The position numbers and the translations under genes were made by a program. Source: Petrosia ficiformis (Eukaryota > Porifera > Demospongiae > Haplosclerida > Petrosiidae). From it: DNA of 64,000 bases. The stretch covers positions 4,608,001-4,672,000 of the forward strand of contig OX345636.1 of assembly GCA_947044365.1 (NCBI GenBank), in the 5' to 3' direction. The notes under the pieces were generated by a model. The model saw only the letters and a list, made by a program, of their open reading frames with translations, was not told the DNA's origin and did no database searches. The stretch's first letter is position 1; each line of letters starts with the position of its first letter. This document shows, one piece after another, positions 33,801 to 45,358 of this stretch.

Positions 33801-35312
33801 TGGCAGTACACGTATACAATGACTGATATTTATCCAGTATGTGTGATAATTAAAAAAAAAAAAAAGTTTAGCAAATTACAGCGATCATGATAAGGAGTTT
33901 TTACAAAGTAAAAACCCAGACCAGTGATTTTCTTTAGCTCGGAAATGAGAAACATTAGTTTTGGGTATAGATAATAATTATACTCTGTGCCTTCTCAGGT
34001 TATTATTACAAATAAACTTACCCAGTTGTTATTACTTGGTAGCATGTGACTAGTAGCACAATACATCTTTCTGTCAGGTGACTTCCAGTACAATAACATA
34101 ATAACATACAAAGTCATATGACTTCCAGTACAAGAACATGTCCAATTGAAAATGTGTGCCATTTGTTGTTTCCATGATCAATGAAATTTTCAATACTTCT
34201 ATTGTAAATTCGGTTATATCACTCAAAACTTATCGATACGTTTACTAACAAGATATATGTATCCCTATGATTGCTTTGAGGTGTCCAACATTCATTAATC
34301 ATGTCCTTAATTTTCATGCCTGAAACACAACAGCCTATTGTGATTATTTTTTGAATATCTACTCTTCTTACTTTTGCAAGTATCTTGTGAAAATCAAGGA
34401 ATATATTTCACATAGAACTATTGTAGTTCCAGCAAGCTACAAGCATGCAGCTTTCTGCCGGTCTGTAGCTCATGCATACATTCTATTACATCTATTCCCA
34501 AAGGTTGACTGAGCCCTTCGGAATGATGCAGCTTCCTTAACTATGTATACAACGCATTCTCTTGCAAGTAACACCTAATGTATATAATATACATACATTA
34601 GACTCTTGGAAAACAATCATATGGATGGCCCTACAGGCCTTAAAAAATTGTGGCTGACAGATAGAGATTTACAGCTACATCACCAATACTTATTGCTTAT
34701 TACACTGTACTTGACTCATTATAATTGTACATATTTTTTCTAGTGGAACGATCTCAACATTATAATTCTCACAGCAGAATTGTATCAGAAAGCCCAGAAG
34801 AACAAAAAGTTTCTTATGATAAACTGTCGCATAAAGCAGTAAACAAGTGGCCTGCTAATACTTGTGAAAGTGAATGTATCAGAAGAGATGGCATAATACG
34901 TTCTTATATAAAAAACCATGACTGGTATGTGTCTGCTGAGTTTGAACTTGTTCGTAAATTAGTGATGAACCCACCTCCGAAATGGCAGTCAGATTATTCA
35001 CAATACCATTACATTTTTGATTATGAGTGGGTTATTGACAAATGGAAAGGTGATCTTGTCTACACAGATGGTAGAAACAACTTCCTTATTGTTGAAGTAA
35101 AGACTATGTACACAAATGGGGATGGAAGTGGGCATACTCGTTGTATAAAGAGAGGTAACAAGCGTAGAAATGGTAAAAAACAGACTAAGTTGTATAGCAG
35201 TCTATGGCGTGATAAGAATCCCAAAGTAAATACAATAATTGGTGTATTTGTTACGGATGATGGGAAAAAGGATGATGGATATTGGCTGATTCAGGAAATC
35301 ACACGCAACTGA
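30870..35312 (+). CDS. Cold-shock domain fused to PD-(D/E)XK nuclease-like domain
   Basis: Exons 30870-30906, 32122-32179, 32872-33059 and 34744-35312 join in frame to 283 residues. The start exon ([12 protein letters not shown]) was chosen because its GTGAGG donor gives the phase exon 2 needs. Residues 14-83 are a Y-box-type cold-shock domain with RNP1 ([12 protein letters not shown]) and RNP2 (DIFVHQ), then [11 protein letters not shown] and VTGPSG as in YBX proteins. Residues 95-150 are basic and polar, without the usual Y-box C-terminal arginine/acidic islands. Residues 150-283 show a PD-(D/E)XK layout: helix with E160/E162, GD198LVYTD, beta strand FLIVE212VK214, and a later helix with Q241xxxY245 ([11 protein letters not shown]). 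CSDs bind single-stranded RNA/DNA, so an RNA- or DNA-directed nuclease is inferred, not shown. Intron 3 carries a hAT MITE and an inverted family-A copy. Confidence 0.85.
33408..33627. mobile_element. Short hAT MITE in intron 3 of the CSD-nuclease gene
   Basis: Ends CAGTGTTTTGCCCAGG and TTTGGGCAGAACACTG are inverted repeats of the same type as 22743-23273. CTTTAA occurs on both flanks. The interior contains two GAGAGGTGGTTA repeats and three GACCAGTGCC repeats. Confidence 0.7.
34258..34650 (-). repeat. Family-A repeat copy, inverted, in intron 3 of the CSD-nuclease gene
   Basis: Reads ATCCCTATGATTGCTTTGAG at the left and ATGGCCCTACAGGCCTTAAA at the right, the reverse order of the 30107-30582 copy. 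It is more diverged than the other copies. Confidence 0.65.
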
Positions 35313-37226
35313 ATGTATAATATAGGAAGTGTTTTTAATTCAGAAATAGACAAGATAGATTATTACATATATTTTTTTCATGTAATGACAGATGACTTTC
35401 ATTATTTAACTGTTTATAAGATGTTTTGTTAGCTACAAATCTCAAAATCTAAAATCCTTTCTGTATGTGCTATATATGCATACAAAACATTTTGTGATGA
35501 TCATCCTTATAAAATTATAATTGATGTATAATAATATTGTAAAAACCAATGCGTAAAACATTCAAGCAATTTGCTCTCATTTTATTACGCATTTTGAAAA
35601 CTATCTATGTTTAACTGTAGTATAATGCCTCAATTAAAGCATGTCAAATAAATATTTACGAACAAGCCCTAACTTGACATACTAAAACTCTGCCAAAGCA
35701 GAATGAAGTTAGAATATTGTGTTCCATTGCTATAATAACATGCATGTGAATGAATTTACACCAGCCCAATCTGTTCTATCAGCCTTCGCCCTGCAGGCCA
35801 TAAAAATTCCTTCCAATTAAACTGTTTTACACTATCAAGTTTTTTAGGAGTCTGCAAGGAAATTAAAATGAAGAAGCAGTACAAGTGAGTGGTCCTAATG
35901 GAGCACATGTTAAAGGAAGTAAATATGCTTGTCAGTATCATTATTTGAAATATACGTATTATAAATAAGTGCAGTTCTGTGTATTTTGGTTTTTAGCAGT
36001 GTAAGTACCTATGTAGGGTTATATGGAAGTGGTTTGTTTAATTTTGTTCCTATGTTAGCCTCCAACCATGTTCGCGTAATTAGTGGCTCGATTAATGAAT
36101 ACACTGATGAAATGGTGTCTAATTCAAGATCAAACCTTTGCAACTGTCTTCTTTCATACTATCTGAAGATATCATCTCAGCAATTGCACACCAGAAGTTT
36201 ACTATGAATACGATTGGAATGGTGCTAGAATCAGTGTGATAGCTAAAAAAATGATTTGTCTGGAAAATAATATTAATAATAGTAATAATGAATACCGTCG
36301 GGACGGGACCCTTGCCTACGTGGCAAGGTAATACAAACTATAATTTCGAAATATAATATGCCAAAAGATTATAATTATCATTGCTCGTTTGTATGGTCAT
36401 ATAATAATGAGAATGTTTACTTCAGATTATAAAACCGTACTGGCATGTTAGTTTTTATAATAATATTATAATAGATATAGATATATATATATATATAATA
36501 TATATATATATATAAATTATATAAACTAACATGTCACTACTTATTACTTAGTATGATTATACTAGTCTCTTCCTTGTCTATACTATAAGTCTTACATTTT
36601 AGTCTCTGTATTATCTGAAAGAAGAAAGAAAGATCCTCAATTCGTCTTGTGAAATATTCCACAAAGACAGCATAGACAGGTCCTCAAAACTGCTGACGTT
36701 CGAGTAACGTGCACAGCACATGACTTGAAATTGAAATAGGCGGAGTTTGAAAGTAATGGAGAATGCTTGGAGCCAGTACTCGATGTTGTAGCAACCACTA
36801 CCCAAATTTTGTTTGCTTTTATGTAGTGCTTTGCTAGCGATAGTCATGATACAGGAGTAGTTATGTTTTGATGTGTCCAGATGCCTCCACGAGTCTTCTC
36901 AAGTCTGGAAACAGTAATCGTGAGTTATAAACATTGTGATAACTTTATAACCGAAAGGTTTAAGAAGAACTCCTACGTTATTTTTTTTCCTTGTATAATT
37001 TGAAGTCTACCAGTACCTCTTTTGAAATGTCAATGTTTTTATTTTTCCAGAAAAATTGCTAACACACACACAGACACACAGACACACAGACACACGGACA
37101 CACAGACACACAGACACACAGACAAAACGATTACCGTACCCTTCCGCCTACGCTACGCGGCGAGGGTAATAATAATAATCAGAGAGTAAGGTAGTACTCT
37201 CTATGTAGGGATGACACGGAAAAACA
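35313..37226. other. Intergenic with duplicated fragments
   Basis: Contains the cold-shock exon fragment at 35874-35935, a block at 35985-36090 that resembles 38735-38780 (both include GAAG/AGAGGTTTGTTTAATTTTG), TA-rich blocks near 36470-36520, and a (CACAGA)n microsatellite at 37060-37130. GC-rich motifs ACCCTTGCCTACG..GGCAAGGTAATA (about 36300) and ACCCTTCCGCCTACG..GGCGAGGGTAATA (about 37140) look like ends of one repeat family. No complete gene. Confidence 0.5.
35874..35935 (+). pseudogene. Duplicated 3' end of the cold-shock exon
   Basis: Matches the last part of exon 3 of the CSD-nuclease gene (around 33002-33059): GCAGTACAAGTGAGTGGTCC and GTTAAAGGAAGTAAATATGC are shared, and the donor has changed from GTAAGT to GTCAGT. 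There is no acceptor and no other domain part, so it is a non-functional fragment about 0.6 kb downstream of the parent gene. Confidence 0.8.
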
Positions 37227-38638
37227 ATGGCCGCCAATACAGCAAGTGATGAGCTGAAATCTCTGGTAATATATATATATACAAGTTTCTATACACACAT
37301 GCCTGTTCATATCTAGTGTTTTTATGACTACCAACACTTTCCAGATGGCCAAAGATTGTCTTTAAGGCAGAGAACCGGCGAGTGGCAAAATCTTCAGCAC
37401 ATTAATATTATTATTTTCCAGACAAATCATTTTTTTTGTTTGTTGAGCTATCACAATAATTCTAGCACTCTTCCAGTCACATTCATAGTAAAATTCTAGT
37501 CTTAAAGTAGCAAGATGATATCTTCAGATACTATAAAAGAAGTGAGTCTCAACGACTACGAAGAATTGATCTCGAATTGGACGCCATTTTCATCATTAAT
37601 AATTTTATTATGTGGATTATGATTATCTACAATAAGGAATATGATTACTATTATACAACATACACTGTAGTAGTATTATGATTTATGAACATATAATTAT
37701 TACAGTTACTATAACAATACTTCTAAAATTAGGAGGATGGCACTACGGCACTTCATACTGTAGACAACTCTATGCATGTATATTGTCTCAACTCTGTCAA
37801 AAGTCAGAGATGGAAATGCCTGTGTATGCCATCATCTGTCATCTATACTAGCAAACAAGGATTGCCTGCATGAGTATCAAAAAGCCCAGCAGGCAGATAT
37901 ACTGTATCTGAAGCAACAGACCCAAATTGAATAAAGGTCTCAAATGCATAACACTTACTTACACACAGTGTAATACAATTTGTGCACAGATGGTTGGAAT
38001 TACGAACTGGACTTATAATTTATATATAAATATATATTTATATAATTATGACGGCAAGTTTTATATCTGACCACAGGGTGCTATATCTCATTTATAAACC
38101 TGTGGTTTACTTTGATGTTTCGCCATATCAGGATATATGTAAATAATATTAATTATGATCATAATAATACTATATTACTAATTTAATAATTACTAAGAAC
38201 ATATTGCTAAGAATTACAATAATAATTATTGTTATCATAATCATTATTATACTTTACATGTGTAGGTTACATATATGGACACAGTTATTATAGTGAATTC
38301 ATGAAAGTATAATAATTAATATTTTATGTCGTATAGTCCAATTTAATGTTATTCTATGCATTCCTTCAAACTGTAGCTACATTATAGCCAGTTCATATTT
38401 ATAATTTATGCGCAATTCCTGGAATCATGTATATAACCCTATCTCTCCTCCACTGACCATAATTATTACACAAATTATAGTGACTACATAATTAATTTAT
38501 TATTATTATAATTATTATAGCTAATATGAATACAATAACTATAACATATGCATCAGATATAATATTACAATATAGTAATGTCACTGGCTAACTGCTATAT
38601 ACAAGAATAATGAAATTATTTTCAATAAAAGTGAAAGA
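37227..38638. other. Mostly non-coding; weak candidate start exon
   Basis: ATG 37227 in a good context (AAAACAATGGCC) opens MAANTASDELKSL before a GTAATA donor at 37266, but no continuation exon was found. The rest to 38638 is AT-rich with no ORF of interest. Confidence 0.25.
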
Positions 38639-38847
38639 TGTAGGGACATCAAAACCCCCAAAGTATGCAAACAAGGTCAAACCCTACCTAAGTACAACTC
38701 TTTGTTTTTTACTTTATACTTTATAGCTACTTGTAGGGATATATGAAAGAGGTTTGTTTAATTTTGGATCCTACATTAACCTCTCTCCAGTGTTAGTACC
38801 ATCACGACGTTGTTTGCATAGTCTTTTTGGGTTTTGACATCCCTACA
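38639..38847. mobile_element. 209-bp MITE
   Basis: The left 39 bp (TGTAGGGACATCAAAACCCC..) and the reverse complement of the right 39 bp (TGTAGGGATGTCAAAACCCA..) are near-identical, both continuing into TATGCAAACAA. No ORF. Confidence 0.8.
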
Positions 38848-39241
38848 TAATAATACAAGAATGAAAAGTTTGTATATAATCTCAGACCATTATTGGTTCA
38901 ATCCTTACAATTAAACACTTAATCCAGTACAGTAACTGCTACAAAATTATTATAATTATGTATGTATGCATTATAATCATTATAAGTAATGTAAAGCATA
39001 GCTAGGAGTTTGATATGTCTCCTGTTGTGGAGAAATTTTCTACAGCTATAACTGGAGGCTGTAGGGCTGAGGAGTTTATATGGATAAAGTTCAGAACACA
39101 AGAAGGTGGTATATCTAGCATATATAGTCCTATTATAACTCAACCACAGTACACAATACCTCAGAAGTTCATCATTGGCGTAGTTTAATTATAATTTATA
39201 TAATAATTATACAATAATGATTATTAGGTATAATATGACTA

Positions 39242-39846
39242 TACCTCTATATGTATAAGTTATATAATATATACATAGTATTATGTTTATGAACTGTCAT
39301 TATTAATACTGTATAGTTAGCATTGAAGTCCACAGAAAAACAGACACTCTCTTTTCAGGAAACAACATGACCACAGCTGGACTCGAACCACTGACCTTTA
39401 GATCAGGAGGCTCAAGCTCCAACCACTAAGCCATGCTGCCTCCTAAAAGAGTGCACATTAACTTTGATCTAAAGGTCAGTGGTTCGAGTCCAGCTGCGGT
39501 CATGTTGTTTCCTGAAAAGAGAGTGTCTGTTTTTCTGTGGACTTCAATGCTAATATAACACCGTTAGGAGGGTTTCTCCTAATAAACTTTCCTCTATATC
39601 ACTGTATAGTTGTATATGTATAAGTTATATAATATATACATAGTATTATGTTTATGAACTGTCATTATTAATACTGTATAGTTGTATATTTATAAGTTAT
39701 ATAATATAATTATTATATACATAGTATTATGTTTATGAACTGTCATTACTAATACTGTATAGTTGTATATGTATAAGTTATATAATATAATTATTATATA
39801 CATAGTATTATGTTTATGAACTGTCATTATTAATACTGTATAGTTT
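39242..39846. repeat. ~80-bp tandem repeat split by a palindromic SINE insertion
   Basis: The unit containing TATGTATAAGTTATATAATA and ATGTTTATGAACTGTCATTA occurs once at 39242-39318 and three more times at about 39602-39846. The 282 bp between first and second units (39319-39600) is a separate insertion flanked by ACTGTATAGTT on both sides (39308-39318 and 39601-39611). Confidence 0.85.
39319..39600. mobile_element. Palindromic tRNA-derived SINE insertion
   Basis: Arms of about 85 bp, 39319-39404 and 39466-39552, are inverted copies. On the minus strand of the left copy (39443-39372) a box A (TGGCTTAGTGG) and box B (GGTTCGAGTCC) lie at tRNA-like spacing; the right copy holds GGTTCGAGTCC on the + strand. 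The 11-bp flanking duplication is long for a DNA transposon and fits a retrotransposed SINE. It is not a functional tRNA gene. Confidence 0.75.
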
Positions 39847-40018
39847 TATTTAGTAATTATTATTCTAAGAATATACACACAGAATTCCTTCACACTACAC
39901 TGTACCTCCTAATTCCTGGAATTGTATATACAGCACTATATCTCACCTTTACAGTCAAAAACAGCTAATAGTAGACTTCAAATACATTATAATAAAATTA
40001 TAGCATAATTTCTAATAC

Positions 40019-40061
<43 letters not shown>

Positions 40062-40201
40062 CTAGCTAGTTATATGTATGATCATGGTAATATTTACAGT
40101 TATTATATTAATTTCATGTCATCATATCAACACACGCCACTGCTGTGCTCTATAAAAGCAACAATGAGAGATAAAATTTTATATTTTTTGTAAGTCCAAA
40201 A

Positions 40202-41104
40202 ATGACCCTCTCTATGAAATATTATGTGCTTTGGTCCATTCTTCCACTCGTATTTCTGTTCGTCATTCCTATGGTTTTCGGATGTGTATGGTTCATGCTT
40301 GGATGTTGCTGCGAAGTAGAATTCATAGACAGGTTTGTCTATGGGGTTGTTAAGAGGGTCATTCATGTATCAACAAAGAAGTTGGAAAAAGATTCAGAGG
40401 AGAAACACAACACTTTATACGGTTATAAAGTTGCAAGATGGGGTATGTATTACTTCTTTTTTTTTATTGCATATATTTTCAGTGCATCTGTTGGTCTTCT
40501 TTGGAGCTAATTTTTAGTGTCCAAATCTTTTCAATGCAAACCACGTGATGATGGTCTAACCTGCTTCAATGTAGATGATTGAAAAGAGTTTGACTGTCCT
40601 CGATACCTTGTGCAGTCTACTGATGATAATGCTACTGACATTAATATTAACATTGTATGTTACAAATTTGCTTTTGCTTATGGTAGAGCATTCATCGGTG
40701 CTGCTGGACTATTTGCAGGTTGTACAGCTGCATTTGGTGGCATCAGCTTCACTGTTTTATTGTTCTCTACTTGTGTAGCTAATTGCTGCAAGGAGATATG
40801 TCCTGAAAAGATACGTTTATATATTTTACCTACTATTGCAGTATTTCAATTTGCAATTGGAATAGCTGTAGTTATAGTATGTGGTATCTTAGTCTGGTGG
40901 TTTTTTGTACCTTTAAAACCAGAGTCATCTGAATATGTGAATCTCGCTTTTGTAGCCATTACAGTATGTTATTCACTTAATTTTCCATGGTGGGCATTTC
41001 AAAGCAAAGGTAGTGATGGCAGTCAAGATACACGTAAAGGTGAAAGTAATGGTACTTGTGATGGATGTCAAAAATATCGGTTTGATACAGTGAATAAATA
41101 TTAA
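40202..41104 (+). pseudogene. Multipass membrane protein gene with two in-frame stops
   Basis: One reading frame runs about 900 nt and is interrupted by TAA (40508-40510) and TGA (about 40580). Before the first stop are two membrane segments (YYVLWSILPLVFLFVIPMVF and MYYFFFFIAYIFSASVGLLW). Between the stops is a cysteine-containing stretch (FQCKPRDDGLTCFN) and, after, EFDCPRYLV. Two or three more membrane helices follow (around FIGAAGLFAGCTAAFGG and LYILPTIAVFQFAIG) with a cysteine-rich loop, then a polar tail with CDGC. Composition stays coding-like across the stops, which argues for a recently dead gene, although splicing from GTATGT at 40443 to an AG near 40586 would skip both stops at the cost of one helix. 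I do not recognise the family. A decayed partial copy lies at 41838-42005. Confidence 0.6.
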
Positions 41105-41337
41105 TACTTTAATTCATAATTATTGTCGTAAATTAAGTTAACAATAACATTATTATTATTATTCTTAATATAAAATACACTTGTGATGTAAAAAATTTAT
41201 GTTCTTGTAATTTGTTTTAATCATAACGATTATTATCCATATAAAATCATATATATGTCCATAGACGCTAGGGAAATATAGATAAAATTTAGTTTTTGTC
41301 CCACACTGTGGAATGTATTCAAATAAAACAGCACAGT

Positions 41338-42260
41338 TTGTCAGTTTCCATCTTTGTCCTCAAATTGTGTATGCAGAACTAAATGTCCACTACACAACAG
41401 TGGAATCGTTGAGGTATTTCACTCTTAATTATTAACACGGCAAGAACAAAATTGTTAAAATAACTATTTTATTGGTTAGTACAGTTGCAATGATGTAACA
41501 ATTAGTAGTTGTCAGGATTTTTATGGATACACACATGCTAAAGCAAAAACTACTTTGTACTAATTATAACCAATTAGTTGAAGCAGTATACTCATTTCAT
41601 ACGAACAGCCCAAGCCACTTCTTAAAAGTTATTGTATCTGCCAAAATAAAAGGGTTTGGAAACACATAATTTAATTTATTTTAGTGTAAATGTTTATGCT
41701 TGGTGCACATAATGTCATAGTTGTGTCAACCTCCTGTATGACAAACTAGATTCAAATGTATGCTATTCATAGCAACTGTACTGACCAATAAATTGGTTAC
41801 TTTGACAATTAAATTTTTGCAGTGAAGGTACTTCAAATTCAGCAAGTTTTTAATGCAAGAATCTCTTGAATGCAAACCATGTGATAAAGTCTAACCTGTT
41901 TCAATTGTAAAAGATAAAAAAAGAGTTTGACTGTCCTCTATACCTCTCTCAGTCTACTGATGATGATGCTACTCACATTAACATTTTGTATTACAAATTT
42001 GTTTTTATTTTGTATTAGGCAAGATTGTCCACTCAGACTTTAAGAACAGTACTAATTAAGCTAAGAATATCAATGAAATCTCTTCTAATAAGACATATAT
42101 ATAATTTAGATATGTATACTATATAGCACTAAGATAAATCAAAGCCTGTACTAAACATGAATGTGCTGCAGCTTTTTAAAAAAAATGTAACACAACAGCT
42201 AGTATTAGATTAATAAAGTGTTACATATACCATTATGTTATCTGCATGAAGCCATAAGCA
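41338..42260 (+). repeat. Decayed duplications of flanking gene pieces
   Basis: 41338-41430 resembles the first-exon region of the CSD-nuclease gene (30820-30930; shared TGCAGAACTAAATG and GGAATCGT). 41838-42005 resembles 40530-40680 of the membrane gene (shared GAGTTTGACTGTCCTC and CAGTCTACTGATGA). 42131-42180 resembles 31625-31680. The order suggests an ancient tandem duplication of the 30-41 kb interval that has mostly decayed. Confidence 0.6.
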
Positions 42261-43110
42261 TGCAAGCTGTTCGTACAATCATTTTTCTCAATGTGTAATA
42301 TTAAGTGCACAATGCATAAATGTTAATACATTATAGGATATACTACAGTTAACTGTTATTTGACTTCACGGCTAGAGTCTCGGCAATGGGTCTTTGAAGA
42401 AATTAATATCATTAAAATCGTCATGAAATGATCCCACTATGACACCAGAAGGTTTGGGAAATAAAAGAGGTGCACAACAGAAGAGGTTTGGTTCAGTTTG
42501 GAACCCTAACTACATGAGACTCTAAGGTACAGTGAATTTGATGCACTGCTGGGACTCTAATGAAGAATATACTGTTCCCATTGCCAGGACTCTAGATGCT
42601 GTGATTTAAGAGCCAGATATTTTATCCTCTATCAGATGGACGATGACTTAATTTTTTTGGTAAAGATCAAAGGGAGCAGGATGCATGCATGAATGATGTA
42701 AGCCCTCAAACAGATGGTGTTTGTCACCTGAAATGTGAGTCTTCAAAAAAATGATAAATGTTTCTTGGTCATTATAGATAAAGCGACTTCGGAGCTGATC
42801 CAGAAGATGTCACTGAAATGGAATTTACCCAAGAATCTGTCAGTAGTTCCTAGAAATGGCGAATCAATTTTGGAAGTTCTGAAATAGTCTCTTGCAATTC
42901 ACAGAACCACTATGAGAACTATTCAGTAAGAGCCATACAATTATCATGAAATAATTGATAATCTATTAATAACAATAATTGCTTAGTAGTATTAATTTGC
43001 AAAATGGAGACTGTTAGTATTTTTGTATGCTTGTATTTTACTTTCATGCCACACCTCTTAGCCTCCCCCCCCCCCCCCCCCCACCATAATTCTATGCAGC
43101 ACACTACAAA
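42261..43110. other. No gene seen
   Basis: Stop codons in all frames. A C-homopolymer of about 18 bases occurs at 43066-43082. Text around 42360-42900 has unusually mixed composition (possible old coding sequence), but no frame exceeds about 60 codons and no domain is visible. Confidence 0.4.
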
Positions 43111-43325
43111 AAACAATAGGTTTCCTGATGTTCGTCAAGAGAAACCTGTAAGGAGACATGACAGAAATTTTGTAGAATCCACTAGAAACATGAAGACACG
43201 GGATGTTTCTCAAGATAACATGGAAACATGCTGTGTCTATATTTGCGTTTTCTTAAATACTTATAAAAAGAGTTTCTGTCATGTTTCCTTACAGATTTCT
43301 CTTGATGCTTATCAGAAAACCTGCT
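43111..43325. repeat. Inverted repeat of ~55-bp arms
   Basis: AGGTTTCCTGATG..AGAAACCTGTAAGGA..CATGACAGAAA on the left is mirrored by TTTCTGTCATG..TCCTTACAG..TTTCTCTTGATG..AAAACCT on the right (43266-43325), with a spacer of about 95 bp. Likely a foldback MITE. Confidence 0.65.
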
Positions 43326-44361
43326 ATTTTTTGAAGTGCACTGTATACCCTAATTTAGAGTGGAATTATTTGTAAATCAGAAATCAGATGGAATTATCAG
43401 TGTCACTGCACATGTACTGTATAACTCTTGATAGACAACAATCTGGAAATAGAATTTTAGATACTACTTCTTTAAATCCTAGACAGTATACGAATCTTTG
43501 TAAATAATTTCATCCATATAAAGTATTGTCTCTAATGATATTCATAAAGAAGTTAAAATTATTCATTTGAGCTGGTAAATTGATCATTGTAATTATGAAT
43601 AAATGCTAACTTTCACTCAAATTGAATAATCACTCAAATGAACATCTCCTAAACCTTCCTTTACAAGCACTCCCCCACACTTACCCTCTCCTATCATTTT
43701 TTTCCTCCTCCTGTGATTACTCTTCCACAACCTGTTTTTAAAAATTTAGACACATCTGCACTGAAGACAATATTGCAAGGCTTTGAAAAGGTATAATATA
43801 TTGCCTATGAGATGCAAAATTAATAATATTGTTTTCGACTAATGACTATGGAAGACCTACTGGACCAAAAATTTGCTCCAATTAATGATAGCCTTGAGAA
43901 CTTTGAATCAGATATCTCCTCAATAAGGAAAAGTATTGCTAGTCGCAAAAAGGAAAAACAGGTAATAGTTTAATTGCATTCCATATGTGTATTATTTTTC
44001 ATTATCCATCTGCATTCTTTTTCTGTTCCTTAACAACAGTCACGCTCACTTAAGGTTGAATTAAATATCTGGGTTTTTTTTATTCTAATATTCTCTCTTT
44101 CCTAGTGCCTGATAATATTGGGAAGGTGGTTGCGGAATACTTTATCACACATCAGTGGAAGGCAAAAAGGTTTTTATTCAATTACAAACACAAGAAAAGG
44201 CCACAAATTTGGACAGCATTCTAGCTTGCATTCCAACAACACCATAAAAACTGGCACTGAAGTTATTGGGTGCTGTCTTTACAGTAGAGGAGTTGAAAGT
44301 TGGGACCTACTTGATCCTATAATTTTACATGGAATTAGATGTATGGGCTTTATACATAGAG

Positions 44362-44406
<45 letters not shown>

Positions 44407-44407
44407 C

Positions 44408-44450
<43 letters not shown>

Positions 44451-45232
44451 CTTCTATAGGTCAAATTAATTACAGTTACTCGCTACATAATAAAGTAAAG
44501 GAGGATGAACATTGGAGGGAGATAGTGAAGAAAAATTGGAACCTGAAGTGCAGAGACTGCAAAAGCAAAACCAGACCTGCCTTGATTTTATGAAATCTAA
44601 TATAATTATTAATTTTTACACAATTAATAATTTTTAATTAAGTAAAAAAAAAGTTTCATTGTTGATAAATATAACACTCAATGTACATGTCTGGTTGTGA
44701 GCATGTAATGTTTTTTTTTAGCAATAAAATTAGCTCTAAACAATGTTGCACTCCTTGTTTTACGATTCTCACCTCTTTGTGCTATACTGCCTATATAGCA
44801 TATTATATACTTGTTATAAAAATTGTTCATCTTTATACTGTAGTGTTCACAGTTCGCTCCAACTTACTGCACTCCTCAGACATCATATCATTCTGCAAGT
44901 TCCACAGTTGATTCCTCAACAACAACTTTGTTCACATTCAAAAAATAACTGAAGTGAAATAACAAATGAAATCAATATTGATTGTTCAAATGGAATAAAC
45001 CCTATTTTTGCTCTAATCAGTCTTCATAAACTGAACTCCAAGCAAGCAACAACAAAAAAACAACATTCGTTCATGCATTCAGTTGACCAGCTAGCAACAC
45101 TAAATTATGACTGGTTTTGGATTAACCTGGTTCACAGTGTAGAATATAGTCTTTCTCAAGTTTGTCTTGCTAATAAATTATATGGTATGTTCAAGATCTT
45201 TACTAGTAATATATCAGCATTCTAGATGTAAT
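43326..45232. other. No confident gene; exon-like fragment and microsatellites
   Basis: 43842-43961 opens with ATG, reads MEDLLDQKFAPINDSLENFE and ends in KEKQ before a GTAATA donor; it looks like a coiled-coil start exon, possibly from a retroelement ORF1, but no continuation was proved. (TA)n tracts occur at 44365-44450. The rest is AT-rich. Confidence 0.35.
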
Positions 45233-45300
45233 TATCTTTTCTCTAAATAATTATTATAATTTAGCACACATAATTATAATAATTATTTAGAGAAAAGAAT
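45233..45300. repeat. 68-bp hairpin
   Basis: Arms ATCTTTTCTCTAAATAATTA and TAATTATTTAGAGAAAAGAAT with a spacer of about 10 bp around TAGCACACAT. AT-rich, no terminator meaning in a eukaryote. It lies immediately 5' of the Penelope-like fragment. Confidence 0.8.
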
Positions 45301-45358
45301 AATGCCACGACAAAAGTGAAAACTCCAATTTCACTTTTTGAGAAGACCAGAGTTATTT

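Noticed and set aside
36611..36847. 78-codon minus-strand ORF
   Set aside because: No domain, no splice context, not supported by composition.
37227..37265. Start exon MAANTASDELKSL
   Set aside because: Good initiation context and donor, but no continuation exon. Too short to call as a gene.
39372..39510. tRNA genes with good A and B boxes
   Set aside because: Part of a palindromic SINE. No proper acceptor stem, and two inverted copies.
40443..40586. Intron removing both stops of the membrane gene
   Set aside because: The donor GTATGT is good but the acceptor is poor, and the removed part encodes a clean membrane helix. Kept as an alternative only.
43004..43375. 123-codon + strand ORF with a poly-proline run
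   Set aside because: The proline run is a C homopolymer and the rest overlaps an inverted repeat. Likely chance.
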